From Fen-671 sp963794745 (lineage in GTDB: Bacteria; Actinomycetota; Acidimicrobiia; Acidimicrobiales; Palsa-688): 64,000 nucleotides of DNA. Position 1 is the stretch's first letter; each line of letters starts with the position of its first letter. The stretch lies in contig CAWCEZ010000011.1 of assembly GCA_963794745.1 (NCBI GenBank), forward strand, positions 1 to 64,000, read 5' to 3'. Below the pieces are notes generated by a model. That model saw only the letters and a program-made list of their open reading frames with translations, did no database searches and was not told where the DNA came from. Shown here piece after piece: positions 52,432 to 61,625 of the stretch. A program made the translations under genes and the position numbers.

Positions 52432-55300
52432 ATGACGGCGCCTCCGACCACGCTCGGCAGCAACGAGGAGACCCTGGAGGCACCACAGGAGCCCTGGCAT
52501 CCGCGCCGGCGGCGCCGGCGCGTCATCGGGCTCGTCATTGTCGTGGTGGTCATCGCTGCTGCGGTTTGGGTGGCGGTCGCTGACCCGTTCGCGTCGAAGC
52601 CGAGCGCGAGCGGCAGCGGAGTGGCCGACAACGCCTACCCCACTTCTTTGCAGGCAGTGCAACGAGAAACGCTCTCTTCCCAAACAGAGGTTTCAGGCAC
52701 TCTCACCTACGCTGGCGCCACCGAGATCGTACTACCGGCCGGCACTGCGCCCTCCGAGCTGGTCCAGGCGCAAGATGCGGTCGCGATGGCCGAGCAGGCC
52801 CTCGGCTCGGACGAGTCCGCCCTACAAACCGCCCAGCAGGGTAACGCTGACACGCTGGAACAGAGCCGGCAATCGGTGCCGGCAGCTCGCGCCACCCTCG
52901 CTGCCGACCAAGCCAGCCTGCAGTCGACAGAGGTCGCCAACTCGCAGGCTCTCGCCCAGGCCGAGTCGTCGGTCAGCGCAGCCCAGGCAACGCTGGCCGC
53001 TGACCAGGCCAGCCTGAAATCGACCGACGTCGGCAACTCTCAGACGGTCACCCAGACCCGCCAGTCGGTAACGGCAGCCCAGGCAACGCTGGCCGCCGAC
53101 CAAGCCAGCGTGAAGTCGACAGAGGTCGCCGACTCGCAAGCTCTCGCCCAGGCCGAGTCGTCGGTAACGGCAGCCCAGGCAACGCTGGCCGCCGACCAAG
53201 CCAGCCTGAAGTCGACAGAGGTCGCCGACTCGCAAGCTCTCGCCCAGGCCGAGTCGTCGGTGACGGCGGCTCAGGCGACTCTCGCCGCCGACCAAGCCAG
53301 CCTGAAGTCGACAGAGGTCGCCGACTCGCAAGCTCTCGCCCAGGCCGAGTCGTCGGTCAGCGCAGCCCAGGCGACGCTCGCCGCCGACCAAGCCAGCCTG
53401 AAGTCGACAGAGGTCGCCAACTCGCAGGCTCTCGCCCAGGCCAACCAGACGCTCCGGTCGAGCCGAGCGACACTAGCGACAGATACTGGGACGCTGAGCT
53501 CCGATCAGGCAACTCTGTCTGCGGACGAGCAGAAAGAGGGGGCTGATTGCCGCGACAATGGCGCCGCGTCCACGCGGGCAGCGCCTGCCGGCTCATCGCC
53601 CGGCCCTACTTCTGGCTCGTCCAGCCCCTGCGCGGCCGATCAGGCGGCCGTGGCGGCCCAGCAGGCCATCGTCAACGCCGACAAGCAGAAGGTGTCCGAC
53701 GACCAGTCGGCCGTGACCTCAGCAGTGAGCAACGTGGCGGCCACAAAAACCAAGAACACCCAGACCCTCCAGCAGGTCCAGTCAAAGCTGACCGTAGACG
53801 GCCAGGCCATCACCTCCGCTGAAGCCAACGTGGCGGCCACCAAGACCAAGAACACCCAGACCCTGCAGCAGGTGCAGGGCAAGGTGACAGCCGACCACCA
53901 GGCCATCACCTCCGCTGAAGCCAACGTGGCGGCCACCAAGACAAAGAACACCCAGACCGTGCAGCAGGTCCAGTCAAAGCTGACCGTAGACGGCCAGGCC
54001 ATCACCTCCGCTGAAGCCAACGTGGCGGCCACCAAGACCAAGAACACCCAGACCCTGCAGCAGGTGCAGGGCAAGGTGACAGCCGACCACCAGGCCATCA
54101 CCTCCGCTGAAGGCAACATCGGGGCTACCCAGACCAAGAACACCCAGACCCTGCAGCAGGTCCAGGCCAAGGTGACTGCGGACCACCAAGCCGTCAGTGC
54201 CGCGCAAGCCAACGTGGCTGCCACCAAGACCAAGAACACCCAGACCCTGCAGCAGGTCCAGGCCAAGGTCACTTCGGACCGCCAGGCACTGAGCGTCGCT
54301 GAGGGGAACGTGGGTGCCACCCAGGTGAAGGACACCCAGACGGCCCAGCAGGCGGCCGCCGAGGTCGCCGCAGCGCGAGCTGACCTTGTCGCAGGACAAG
54401 GCCACCCTGTCGACGGACCAGCAGGAATCCGACGTTGCCGGTGAGAACTCGACTTACACCGAGCTGCCAAGTGTCGGCCAGGTCGTGAACCGCGGCCAGG
54501 AGCTCTTCGCGATCGGTAGCCAAGCGGTGGTATTGCTCTATGGCACGGTCACGCCGTGGCGCGCCTTCGCTGCCGGCATGACCGCGGGCCAGGACGTGGC
54601 CCAGCTCAACTCCAACCTGGCTGCCCTCGGGTACGGTCACGGGCTGGCGGGCGACAATTTCACGGCAGCGACCGAGGCGGCCGTGGTGCGCCTCCAGGCA
54701 TCTTTGGGCCTCGCGCCGTCCGGTCAGCTGCCGGTCGGCTCGGTCGTTTTCCAGCCGGGCGCCGTGCGGGTCACCGCCGTCACCCCCAACCTCGGCGCCA
54801 CCGTGGCCCCCGGGCAAAGCGTCATCTCGGTGACCCTGCTGGCCCGCCAGGTCCAGGTGGCACTTGACTCTTCGTTGCAGTCCGACGTCAGGGTCGGCGA
54901 CGACGTCAGCATCGTCATGCCCAACAACGCCACCCTGCCCGGCACCGTCACCTACGTCGGCACGGTTGCCACCGTCCCGTCCGCCAATGGCGGCGGCAGC
55001 AGCAACCCCACCATCAACGTCGATATCGCCCCGAAGGACCCGGCGGCGACAGGCACGCTCGACCAGCTCCCAGTCGAGGTCTGGATAACCGAAGGTACGG
55101 CCAACAATGCCCTGGTGGTGCCGGTAGACGCTCTCCTGGCTCTCTCCGGCGGCGGCTACGCAGTTGAAGCGGTCGGGGCGGGCCACGTGCACCACCTCGT
55201 GGGGGTGGAACTCGGCCTCTTCGACGACGCCGACGGGCTTGTCCAGGTGAGCGGGCCGGGGATCTATTCCGGGCTGCAGGTAGTGGTCCCCAACGTATGA
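52432..55300 (+). CDS. MacA/HlyD-type efflux adaptor with giant repeat-built coiled-coil hairpin and peptidoglycan-binding domain (one frame change)
   Basis: ATG 52432 gives a cytosolic basic segment, one membrane anchor (VIGLVIVVVVIAAAVWVAV) and an N-terminal barrel strand (SSQTEVSGTLTYAGATEIVLPAG). Two very long coiled-coil arms (residues about 110-360 and 405-665) are joined by a Ser/Pro loop with two Cys (ADCRDN, SSPCAAD). Arm 1 is built of six and arm 2 of seven 32-residue repeats. After a frame change near 54395 come a peptidoglycan-binding helix set (VAQLNSNLAALGYGHGLAG, AAVVRLQASLG) and adaptor barrels (VTAVTPNLGATVAPGQSVISV, VRVGDDVSIVMPN, ALVVPVDALLAL). Coupled by ATGA to the ATPase. 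It should link the MacB-type pump to the cell wall or beyond. Confidence 0.85.
52867..53442 (+). repeat. Coiled-coil arm 1: six exact-length 96-bp tandem repeats
   Basis: Units start at 52867, 52963, 53059, 53155, 53251 and 53347 and encode 32 residues of the type SSVTAAQATLAADQASLKST...ALAQ. Hydrophobic spacing is 7-7-5-6-7 within 32, equal to three heptads plus a hendecad. Neighbouring copies are nearly identical. Confidence 0.9.
53752..54423 (+). repeat. Coiled-coil arm 2: seven exact-length 96-bp tandem repeats
   Basis: Units start at 53752, 53848, 53944, 54040, 54136, 54232 and 54328 and encode 32 residues of the type NTQTLQQVQGKVTADHQAIT...ANVAATK. The sequence differs from arm 1, but the unit length is the same, so the two arms can stay in register when copies are gained or lost. 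Confidence 0.9.
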
Positions 55301-56166
55301 CCGCACCCGTCACCCGCCGCTCGCCCGCGCCCACTTCGCCCGGTGCCGAGCACCGCCGCGACGCCGGCGACCGCCCGCCGCCAGTGCTCGAGCTGCAAGA
55401 CGTCACCAAGACCTACCCGGCCGAGCCGCCCGTCGAGGCGCTCCGGGGAGTGAGCTTCACAGTCCGTCGCGGGGAGCTCGTCGGCATCGTCGGGCCATCG
55501 GGGTCGGGCAAGACGACACTGCTGCACCTCATCGGGACGCTCGACCGCCCCACCAGCGGCACCGTGCGCGTCACGGGTTTTGACATCTCGCAGCTTTCCG
55601 ACAGGGAGCTGTCTGCGTTGCGTGCGGGCAGGATCGGCTTCGTGTTCCAGCAGTTCTTCCTGGCTGAGCACCAAAGCGTGCTCGACAACGTCGCCGACGG
55701 CCTGCTGTATGCCGGGGCCAGCTTCTCCGAGCGCCGCCGGGCTGCCGCCGCCGCGCTCGCCAGGGTCGGGCTGTCGGACAAGCTCGCCGCGCTACCCACC
55801 AAGCTGTCCGGCGGGCAGCGCCAGCGAGTGGCGGTGGCGCGTGCCCTTGTCGGGCGCCCCGCGCTGCTCCTCGCCGACGAGCCGACCGGGAACCTTGACT
55901 CGAGCACGGGCCAATCTGTGCTCGACCTGTTCACCGAACTGAACAACGACGGGGCCACCATCATCGTCATCACCCACGACCACGGTGTGGCGCAGCGAAT
56001 GGGACGGGTGATCGAGCTCCTCGATGGGCTTGTCCTCGCCGATAGCGCCGCCCCCAACGAGCCCGGCGATGTGAGCGGCGCCAGCGAGGTCAATGGGCAG
56101 AAAGACGGGAGCGCCGGGAGCGACGGGAGCAACGGGAGCGACGACGAGGGCCCGGCATGGCCGTAG
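55297..56166 (+). CDS. MacB/LolD-type ABC ATPase
   Basis: Walker A GPSGSGKTTLLHL, Q-loop VFQQFFLAEHQSV, signature LSGGQRQRVAVARAL, Walker B LLLADEPTGNLD and H-loop VITHDHG are all intact. The C-terminus has an extra Ser/Gly/Asp tail (GSAGSDGSNGSDDEG). It starts in the adaptor's stop (ATGA) and overlaps the permease by 10 bases. It energises extrusion by the MacB-like permease. Confidence 0.93.
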   Translation: MTAPVTRRSPAPTSPGAEHRRDAGDRPPPVLELQDVTKTYPAEPPVEALRGVSFTVRRGELVGIVGPSGSGKTTLLHLIGTLDRPTSGTVRVTGFDISQLSDRELSALRAGRIGFVFQQFFLAEHQSVLDNVADGLLYAGASFSERRRAAAAALARVGLSDKLAALPTKLSGGQRQRVAVARALVGRPALLLADEPTGNLDSSTGQSVLDLFTELNNDGATIIVITHDHGVAQRMGRVIELLDGLVLADSAAPNEPGDVSGASEVNGQKDGSAGSDGSNGSDDEGPAWP

Positions 56167-57425
56167 CAGGGGGCGAAGGAGCTAACGCAGGCGGGAGCGC
56201 AGCGGCAGAGAGCACGCGCCAACGCCCCGGCGTCCTCGTCCCGGCGCGGCTGCGACCCCGCGACCTTGCCCGCCTTTCGAGCGTCGGTCTTCGGACCCGC
56301 AAGCTGCGCGCCGCCCTCTCGGCGCTCGGTATCGCCATCGGGGTGGCGGCCATCGTCGCCGTGCTCGGGCTCTCGTCGTCGTCGTCGGCCGGGCTGATAG
56401 CCGAGATCAACAAGCTCGGGACCAACCTGCTGACGGTCACGAACGGCCAGACGCTTTTCGGCCAGACGGCGGAGCTATCGGTGGACGCCCCCGGCATGAT
56501 CGGCCGGATAGGCCCCGTAACAGATGTGCAGTACGACGGGACGGTCGCCAACGCGGAGGCCTTCCGGAGCCCGCTCATCCCGTCCATAGACACCAACGCC
56601 CTGAGCGTGGAGGCCGCCAGCCTCGGCCTGCTCTCCGCTGTGGGCACGACGGTCTCGCAAGGGTCCTGGCTGAACGCTGCCACGGCAAAAGAGCCCGTCG
56701 CGGTGCTTGGTGCGGCGGCGGCGCAGCGCTTGGGGATAGACCGCATCTTCGAGGGAGAGCGGATCTGGGTTGGCAACGCGTGGTTTTACGTCGCCGGCAT
56801 CCTCCGCCAAGCCGTGCTGACGCCCGAGATCGACAGCTCTGTGTTTGTCGGCTTCCCGGCGGCCGAGACCTATCTCGGCTTCGACGGCCACCCCTCGGAG
56901 ATCTACCTACGTGCAGTTACCGCCCAGGTGAACGCCGTCTATTCGGTCCTTGCTGCCACGGCCGACCCCGAGGCGCCCAACCAGGTCGACGTCTCCCAGC
57001 CGTCGGCCGCGCTCACCGCCGAGGCCGACGCGCAGGGCGCCTTCAATGACCTGTTCCTGGGGCTGGGGGCCGTGGCGCTGCTCGTAGGGGCCGTCGGCGT
57101 CGCCAACATCATGGTCATCTCGGTGCTCGAAAGGCGTTCTGAAATAGGGCTGCGCCGCGCGCTTGGCGCCACCAAGGGGCATATCCGGTTGCAGTTCCTC
57201 TCCGAAGCAGTGCTGCTGTCGGTGATCGGCGGGGTGTCGGGGATCGCGTTCGGCGCCGTTTCGACCGCCGTCTACGCCGCCACGAAGGGGTGGGCGGTCG
57301 TCGTGCCTCCTCTGGCCTGGGGCGGAGGCTTTGGGGCGGCGGTCCTGATCGGGGCGGTAGCCGGGCTGTTCCCTGCCCTGCGCGCCGCCCGGATGTCGCC
57401 GACCCAGGCGCTCTGGAGCATCTGA
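56157..57425 (+). CDS. MacB/FtsX-type ABC permease
   Basis: An N-terminal membrane segment (LSALGIAIGVAAIVAVLGL) is followed by a MacB-like periplasmic domain of about 250 residues (IAEINKLGTNLLTVTNGQ, VLGAAAAQRLGIDRIFEG, VAGILRQAVLTPEIDSSVFVG). Three C-terminal helices follow, including VGVANIMVISVLERRSEIGLRRALGATKGHI, the FtsX signature. It forms the transport path with the upstream ATPase and adaptor. Confidence 0.9.
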   Translation: MAVAGGEGANAGGSAAAESTRQRPGVLVPARLRPRDLARLSSVGLRTRKLRAALSALGIAIGVAAIVAVLGLSSSSSAGLIAEINKLGTNLLTVTNGQTLFGQTAELSVDAPGMIGRIGPVTDVQYDGTVANAEAFRSPLIPSIDTNALSVEAASLGLLSAVGTTVSQGSWLNAATAKEPVAVLGAAAAQRLGIDRIFEGERIWVGNAWFYVAGILRQAVLTPEIDSSVFVGFPAAETYLGFDGHPSEIYLRAVTAQVNAVYSVLAATADPEAPNQVDVSQPSAALTAEADAQGAFNDLFLGLGAVALLVGAVGVANIMVISVLERRSEIGLRRALGATKGHIRLQFLSEAVLLSVIGGVSGIAFGAVSTAVYAATKGWAVVVPPLAWGGGFGAAVLIGAVAGLFPALRAARMSPTQALWSI

Positions 57426-57442
57426 GCGGTAGCCTTTTGGCC

Positions 57443-58603
57443 ATGTCCGTGGACGGGTTGGCCGCTCTTGTGCACCCTGTGCTCGCTGCGGGTACGACGT
57501 CCGGCATTCGCAGCGTGCTGGCCCAGCCGTGGTTGGCTGCTGCGGGCATCGTCTGCGCGATGGCATCGGTGGTGTGGTCGAGGGCTGCCTCCCGCCTTGC
57601 CAGGGCTATGCGCCGCATCGAAGACGAGACGCGCACCTCGGGCACGACTTCCGAAGCTGCCAAGTTGGCTCGGATCGCCTTCAACAAGGACCTCCACGCC
57701 GCGATCCTCTACGCCGTGCTGGCGGGCGGTCTCGTCCTGGCGTCGTTTTCGACCTCGGCCTGGTTCGAGGGCCTGCTCCTGGCGGTCAGCATCCCGGCGG
57801 TCGTATCTTTGCGCTACGCGCCTCGCTTCCTTTCCGAGGCTCGCCTCGCCGAACAGCGCTCCCGGCTCGAACGCAGGGCCGAAGAGGTCCTCGCCCAGGA
57901 CCAGTTAGCTCCCCGCCGGTGGGCTGCCCGCCTTGCCCCCGAGACCCTGCCGGCTTACGAAGGCTTTGACATCGGTTGGGTTTACGAGCCGGGCAGCGGG
58001 ATGATGGCCGGCGACTTTTACGACGTGTTCCCGACCGGCCCGAACCGCCTCGCGGTAGTCATCGGCGACGTGGCCGGGCACGGGATCGAGCCTTCGATAA
58101 CCGCGTTCCAGGTAAAGCACGTCCTGCGCATCTTCCTGCGCCAATACCGCGACCCGGCGCAGGCGCTCGAGGAGCTCAACAAAACCCTGTCGACTTTGGG
58201 CCGCCCCGAAGACATGGTGTCGGTCTGCACGGTGATTTTCGACACGGAAGCAAACACGATGCGCCACGCCTCTGCGGGCCACCCCCCCGCATTTGTGTGG
58301 CAGCACGGCGACATGCGGCCGCTGCGTGCGACCGGCCCGCTGCTCGCGCTGGACCCTACGGCGGGGTATTTTTCACGCGACCTGCCGTTGGAGGTCGGGG
58401 ATCTAGTGGTGCTCTATACCGACGGGCTCACCGAGGCGCGCTCAGGAGGGCAGCTGTTCGGCGAGGAGCGGGTCGCCCACATCGTGCGCCGTGACCCTGG
58501 CCAGGACACCACGGTGTTGTGCAAGACCCTGCTCGAAGCGGCCAGGGACTTTTCGTCTCCCCTTCACGACGACGTCGCCATCCTGGCTATCCGCCGGGTC
58601 TGA
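57443..58603 (+). CDS. Membrane-anchored SpoIIE-type PP2C serine phosphatase
   Basis: ATG 57443 lies 17 bases after the permease stop. Membrane helices (WLAAAGIVCAMASVVW, AAILYAVLAGGLVLASFS) precede a helical linker and a PPM/SpoIIE domain with its metal aspartates (MMAGDFYDVF, VVIGDVAGHGIEPSI, VVLYTDGLTEARS, PLHDDVAILAIRRV). Such enzymes dephosphorylate anti-anti-sigma factors or similar proteins. Its place at the end of the efflux operon hints at envelope-stress signalling. Confidence 0.88.
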   Translation: MSVDGLAALVHPVLAAGTTSGIRSVLAQPWLAAAGIVCAMASVVWSRAASRLARAMRRIEDETRTSGTTSEAAKLARIAFNKDLHAAILYAVLAGGLVLASFSTSAWFEGLLLAVSIPAVVSLRYAPRFLSEARLAEQRSRLERRAEEVLAQDQLAPRRWAARLAPETLPAYEGFDIGWVYEPGSGMMAGDFYDVFPTGPNRLAVVIGDVAGHGIEPSITAFQVKHVLRIFLRQYRDPAQALEELNKTLSTLGRPEDMVSVCTVIFDTEANTMRHASAGHPPAFVWQHGDMRPLRATGPLLALDPTAGYFSRDLPLEVGDLVVLYTDGLTEARSGGQLFGEERVAHIVRRDPGQDTTVLCKTLLEAARDFSSPLHDDVAILAIRRV

Positions 58604-58642
58604 ACTCGCCGCCCGTCTAAGTCCCCGTGGGGACGCCGCGCG

Positions 58643-60080
58643 TTAGCTGGCGCGGCGGCGTGCCCGCAGCTTGAGCGGGGTCGGCCCGAAGTCGAAGCGT
58701 TCCCGGATCGAGCGCTCCAGGTAGCGGATATAGCTCGCAGGCAGTTCTTTTGACGTGAAGAGCGTGAAGGTGGGCGGGTCAGTGGCCCCCTGCGTTGCGT
58801 AGAGCACACGGGCACCGTGGGGGGCCGGATGAGCTGCCTGGGCGGCCGCCAGGGCCTTGTTGAGCAGCGCAGTCGGGACCCGCCGCCGGTACGCCTCGAC
58901 GGCTTTGGCAAGCGCAGGGTAGAGCCGCTGTACCCCGCGACCGGTCTGGGCACTGATCTCCAGGCTCGGCGCATATGAAACGAAGCCCAGCATGTTGGCC
59001 ACCTGCGCCCTGACCAGGTCCTTGGCTTCGTTGTCGAGCAGGTCCCACTTGTTAAGCACGATGACGACGGGGTTGCCCGCAGCGTCGACCCGCTCGGCCA
59101 GGCGCTGGTCCTGCTTGGTGACGCCCTCTTTGGCGTCGATGACGATAAGTGCAAGGGTCGCAAGGTCGATGGCTTGCAGCGCCCGCACCATCGAGTAGTA
59201 CTCGGCGCCCTCCGCCTCCTTGCCGCGCCGGCGCATGCCGGCCGTATCGATGAAACGCACCGGCCCATCAGCGGTTTCGACCACAGTGTCGATGGTGTCG
59301 CGGGTGGTCCCGGGCATGTCGTGCACGATCGCCCGTTCGTCGCCGATCAACCTGTTGAAAAGCGTCGATTTGCCGACATTGGGCCTCCCGACGATCGCCA
59401 CCGAGATGGTCCCCGGGCTGTCGGCCTGTCCAGGCGCAGCTTGCCCCGCTTCGATCTGGCCCGCCGGCACCTGCGCCGGGTGTGGTCCCTGCTGAGCCGG
59501 CCCCGTCCGCCTCGGCCACTTCACCCTCGCCGGCCGCCGCCCAGCCCTCCGGGAGGGCGCCCACGCGGTCCTCCCCCTCCGGTGGGAGCACCTCGATCAA
59601 GGCGTCAAGGAGGTCACCTGTCCCCCGACCGTGCAGAGCCGAGACTGGCCAGGGCTGCGCGAAGCCCAGCTTCGCGAAGTCCCAAATCTCCAGCTCCCGG
59701 GCGGGAGTGTCCACCTTGTTGACGGCGAGGACGACCGGGCGCCCGGACCGCACGAGCAGGCGCGCCACGTCAGCGTCCGCTTGCGTCGGGCCCACGGTCA
59801 CGTCCACGACGAACAGCACTGCGTCGGCCTCTTCGATGGCCCGCTGAGCTTGCGCTGACACGAGCTTGTCGAGGGCCAAGCCCCCGACCTGCCAACCCCC
59901 GGTGTCGACGAGTGTGAAATCGCGCCCGACCCATTCGGCCTCGAGCTTCTTGCGGTCGCGCGTTACGCCGGGCCGTTCCTCGACGATCGTCTCGCGCCGG
60001 CCCAGTACCCGGTTGACAAGGGTGGACTTGCCCACGTTGGGCCTGCCGACGACTGCTACCACCGGGCGCTCGCTGCTCAT
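58643..60080 (-). CDS. der: Der (EngA) double-domain ribosome-assembly GTPase (one frame change)
   Basis: The first G domain from ATG 60080 has GRPNVGKSTLVNRV, DTGGWQVGG and NKVD. The second has GRPNVGKSTLFNRL, DTAGMRRRGKEAEGAEYYSMVRAL and NKWD. A KH-like tail ends in RRRAS at 58643. The linker is acidic/Pro-rich and changes frame near 59500. Der is needed for 50S ribosome assembly in nearly all bacteria, so the split almost surely marks a read error here. It is coupled downstream of the DUF512 gene. Confidence 0.93.
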
Positions 60081-60129
60081 TTGCCGCTGCTCGCTCTGCT
60101 CATTTGCCGCTGCTCGCTCTGCTCATTTG
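60075..60129 (-). repeat. 23-bp tandem repeat with mini-cistrons at the DUF512-der junction
   Basis: GCTCATTTGCCGCTGCTCGCT-type units begin at 60075, 60098 and (partial) 60121. On the minus strand each unit is an ATG followed by seven sense codons and TGA that overlaps the next ATG. So two 8-codon frames (MSRASSGK) lie between the DUF512 stop and the der start. Confidence 0.75.
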
Positions 60130-61527
60130 GCCAACGCGAGTGCGTCGCGCCGGGGGCCGGCGGCCTGCGCAGGCCCCAGGGCGAGGCGCAACGAGGCGCC
60201 GTCGGCGGGCACTACCTCGACCGGGCGGGGCAGCTCCTCCAACGACATCCCGTCCAGGAACTTGCCCCCCGAAACGCAGCTGTCAGGTATGAGGTAGCGA
60301 CGACCCTCGGGCAGACCGGCAAGAACCGCCGAAAGATCGGACCCCGTGAGAAGACCTGCCACAGAGATGTTCCCGCCGAAGAACTCGTTGCGTACGGCCA
60401 GGACCTCGATGTCGCCCGGCAATGGGGCAATCAGGGGGGCAAGCACCCGGGCGCCGTACTCACCTGTGAGCACCGTTATGCCGGCTCCCCGACGCGGCAA
60501 AAGCGTGACGGCACCCGGGGCGCGTGGTGCCCGGTAACCGAGGGCCGGGCCCCCTCGAGCGAACGGAAAAACCCGCTCGGCCCCTTTTCCCCAAGGTCTT
60601 CGCCGGGGTCGCGCCCCTCGAAGGCCGCTTCGAACGCTCGGGCCATGCCGATCCCGTTGTCGTGCTGGGCCACCGCCCCGTAGGTCTCGAGCGGCGGGAA
60701 CGGGCGCCCCGCTACCAGGTAGTACTCGTCGCCGGCATATACGAGCCGCCTGCCGAGGCACGCGAGGAAGATCTCCTGCCACTGCTCGACGAGGTCCACC
60801 ACGAAGGCGGCCTCGGCGGGCCGTGGGGCCTCATCGCCTGCTCGTGGTTGAAGCGGCTCACCCCGAGGGGAACGCAAGCGACACTGGCAAGTTCGGGGTA
60901 CTCGTCGAGGACGCCGGCCAGAGTTGCCTCCAGGATCTCGCCGTCGTTCACGCCGGGGCATACCACGACCTGGCCGTGGACCTCGACTCCGCCGTCGAGG
61001 AGCGCACGCAGCCAGCGCAGGCTCGTGGCGCCGCGGCGGTTGCGCAGCATCCGGGCACGCACTTCGGGGTCCGTCGAATGGATCGAGACGAACAGGGGCG
61101 AGAGCCCTTCGGTGAGGACCCGCTCGAGGTCCGACTCGGTGAAGCGGGTGAGGGTCGTGAAGTTGCCGTACAGGAAGGACAACCGGTAGTCGTCATCGCG
61201 CACGTACAGGTTCTTGCGCATGCCCTTGGGCAACTGGTGTATGAAGCAGAACTCGCAGTGGTTGTCGCACGTCCTGACCCGGTCGAACAGGGCCGCATCG
61301 ACCTCCATGCCGAGCGGCTCGCCGCCCTCGCGCTCCACCTGGAGCGAAATCTCGATCCCGCCGCGGCTCACCTCCAGGCCAAGGCTCGCTTGGTCTGCCA
61401 ATAACTGGTACTCGATGATGTCTCTGGGGAGCTGGCCGTCCAGGGCGACAATTTCGTCGCCGGGTTGGACGCCGGCCCGGTCTGCGGGCGACCCGGGAGC
61501 CACCGCGACCACTCTCGGCAGGGCCAT
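60123..61527 (-). CDS. DUF512 PDZ/radical-SAM protein (two frame changes)
   Basis: ATG 61527 opens with a PDZ-like domain (VVAVAPGSPADRAGVQPGDEIVALDG), then the cluster-binding motif CDNHCEFCFIHQLPKG. The partial radical-SAM core (LSFLYGNFTTLTRF, LSPLFVSIHSTDPEVRARML, VHGQVVVCPGVNDG) follows. After frame changes near 60830 and 60540 the DUF512 domain is readable (VVDLVEQWQEIFLACLGRRLVYAGDEYYLVAGR, YGAVAQHDNGIGMA, LTGEYGARVLAPLI, NEFFGGNISVAGLLTG, PDSCVSGGKFLDGM). These proteins often sit next to der. The exact reaction is unknown. Confidence 0.88.
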
Positions 61528-61625
61528 GGCTTTTACCAGGATAGACGCCCCGCCAGGTAGTCGCGGCCGGCTCCCTCCTCGGCGCCCTATAGGCCGCTCG
61601 TCATGAGCCGGTAGCTTGGGGAGCC

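Noticed and set aside
52867..54423. Tandem repeats resembling a CRISPR or VNTR array
   Set aside because: Units are contiguous 96-bp in-frame codons without spacers and form coiled-coil heptads, so they are protein repeats.
54269..55306. Frame antisense to the adaptor C-terminus
   Set aside because: Arg/Gly/Asp-rich shadow without domain; the sense strand has the peptidoglycan-binding and barrel domains and an ATGA link to the ATPase.
58643..60080. Programmed frameshift or genuine split of der into two genes
   Set aside because: The break lies in a variable linker without a slippery heptamer, and other genes show the same kind of break; a read error is simpler.
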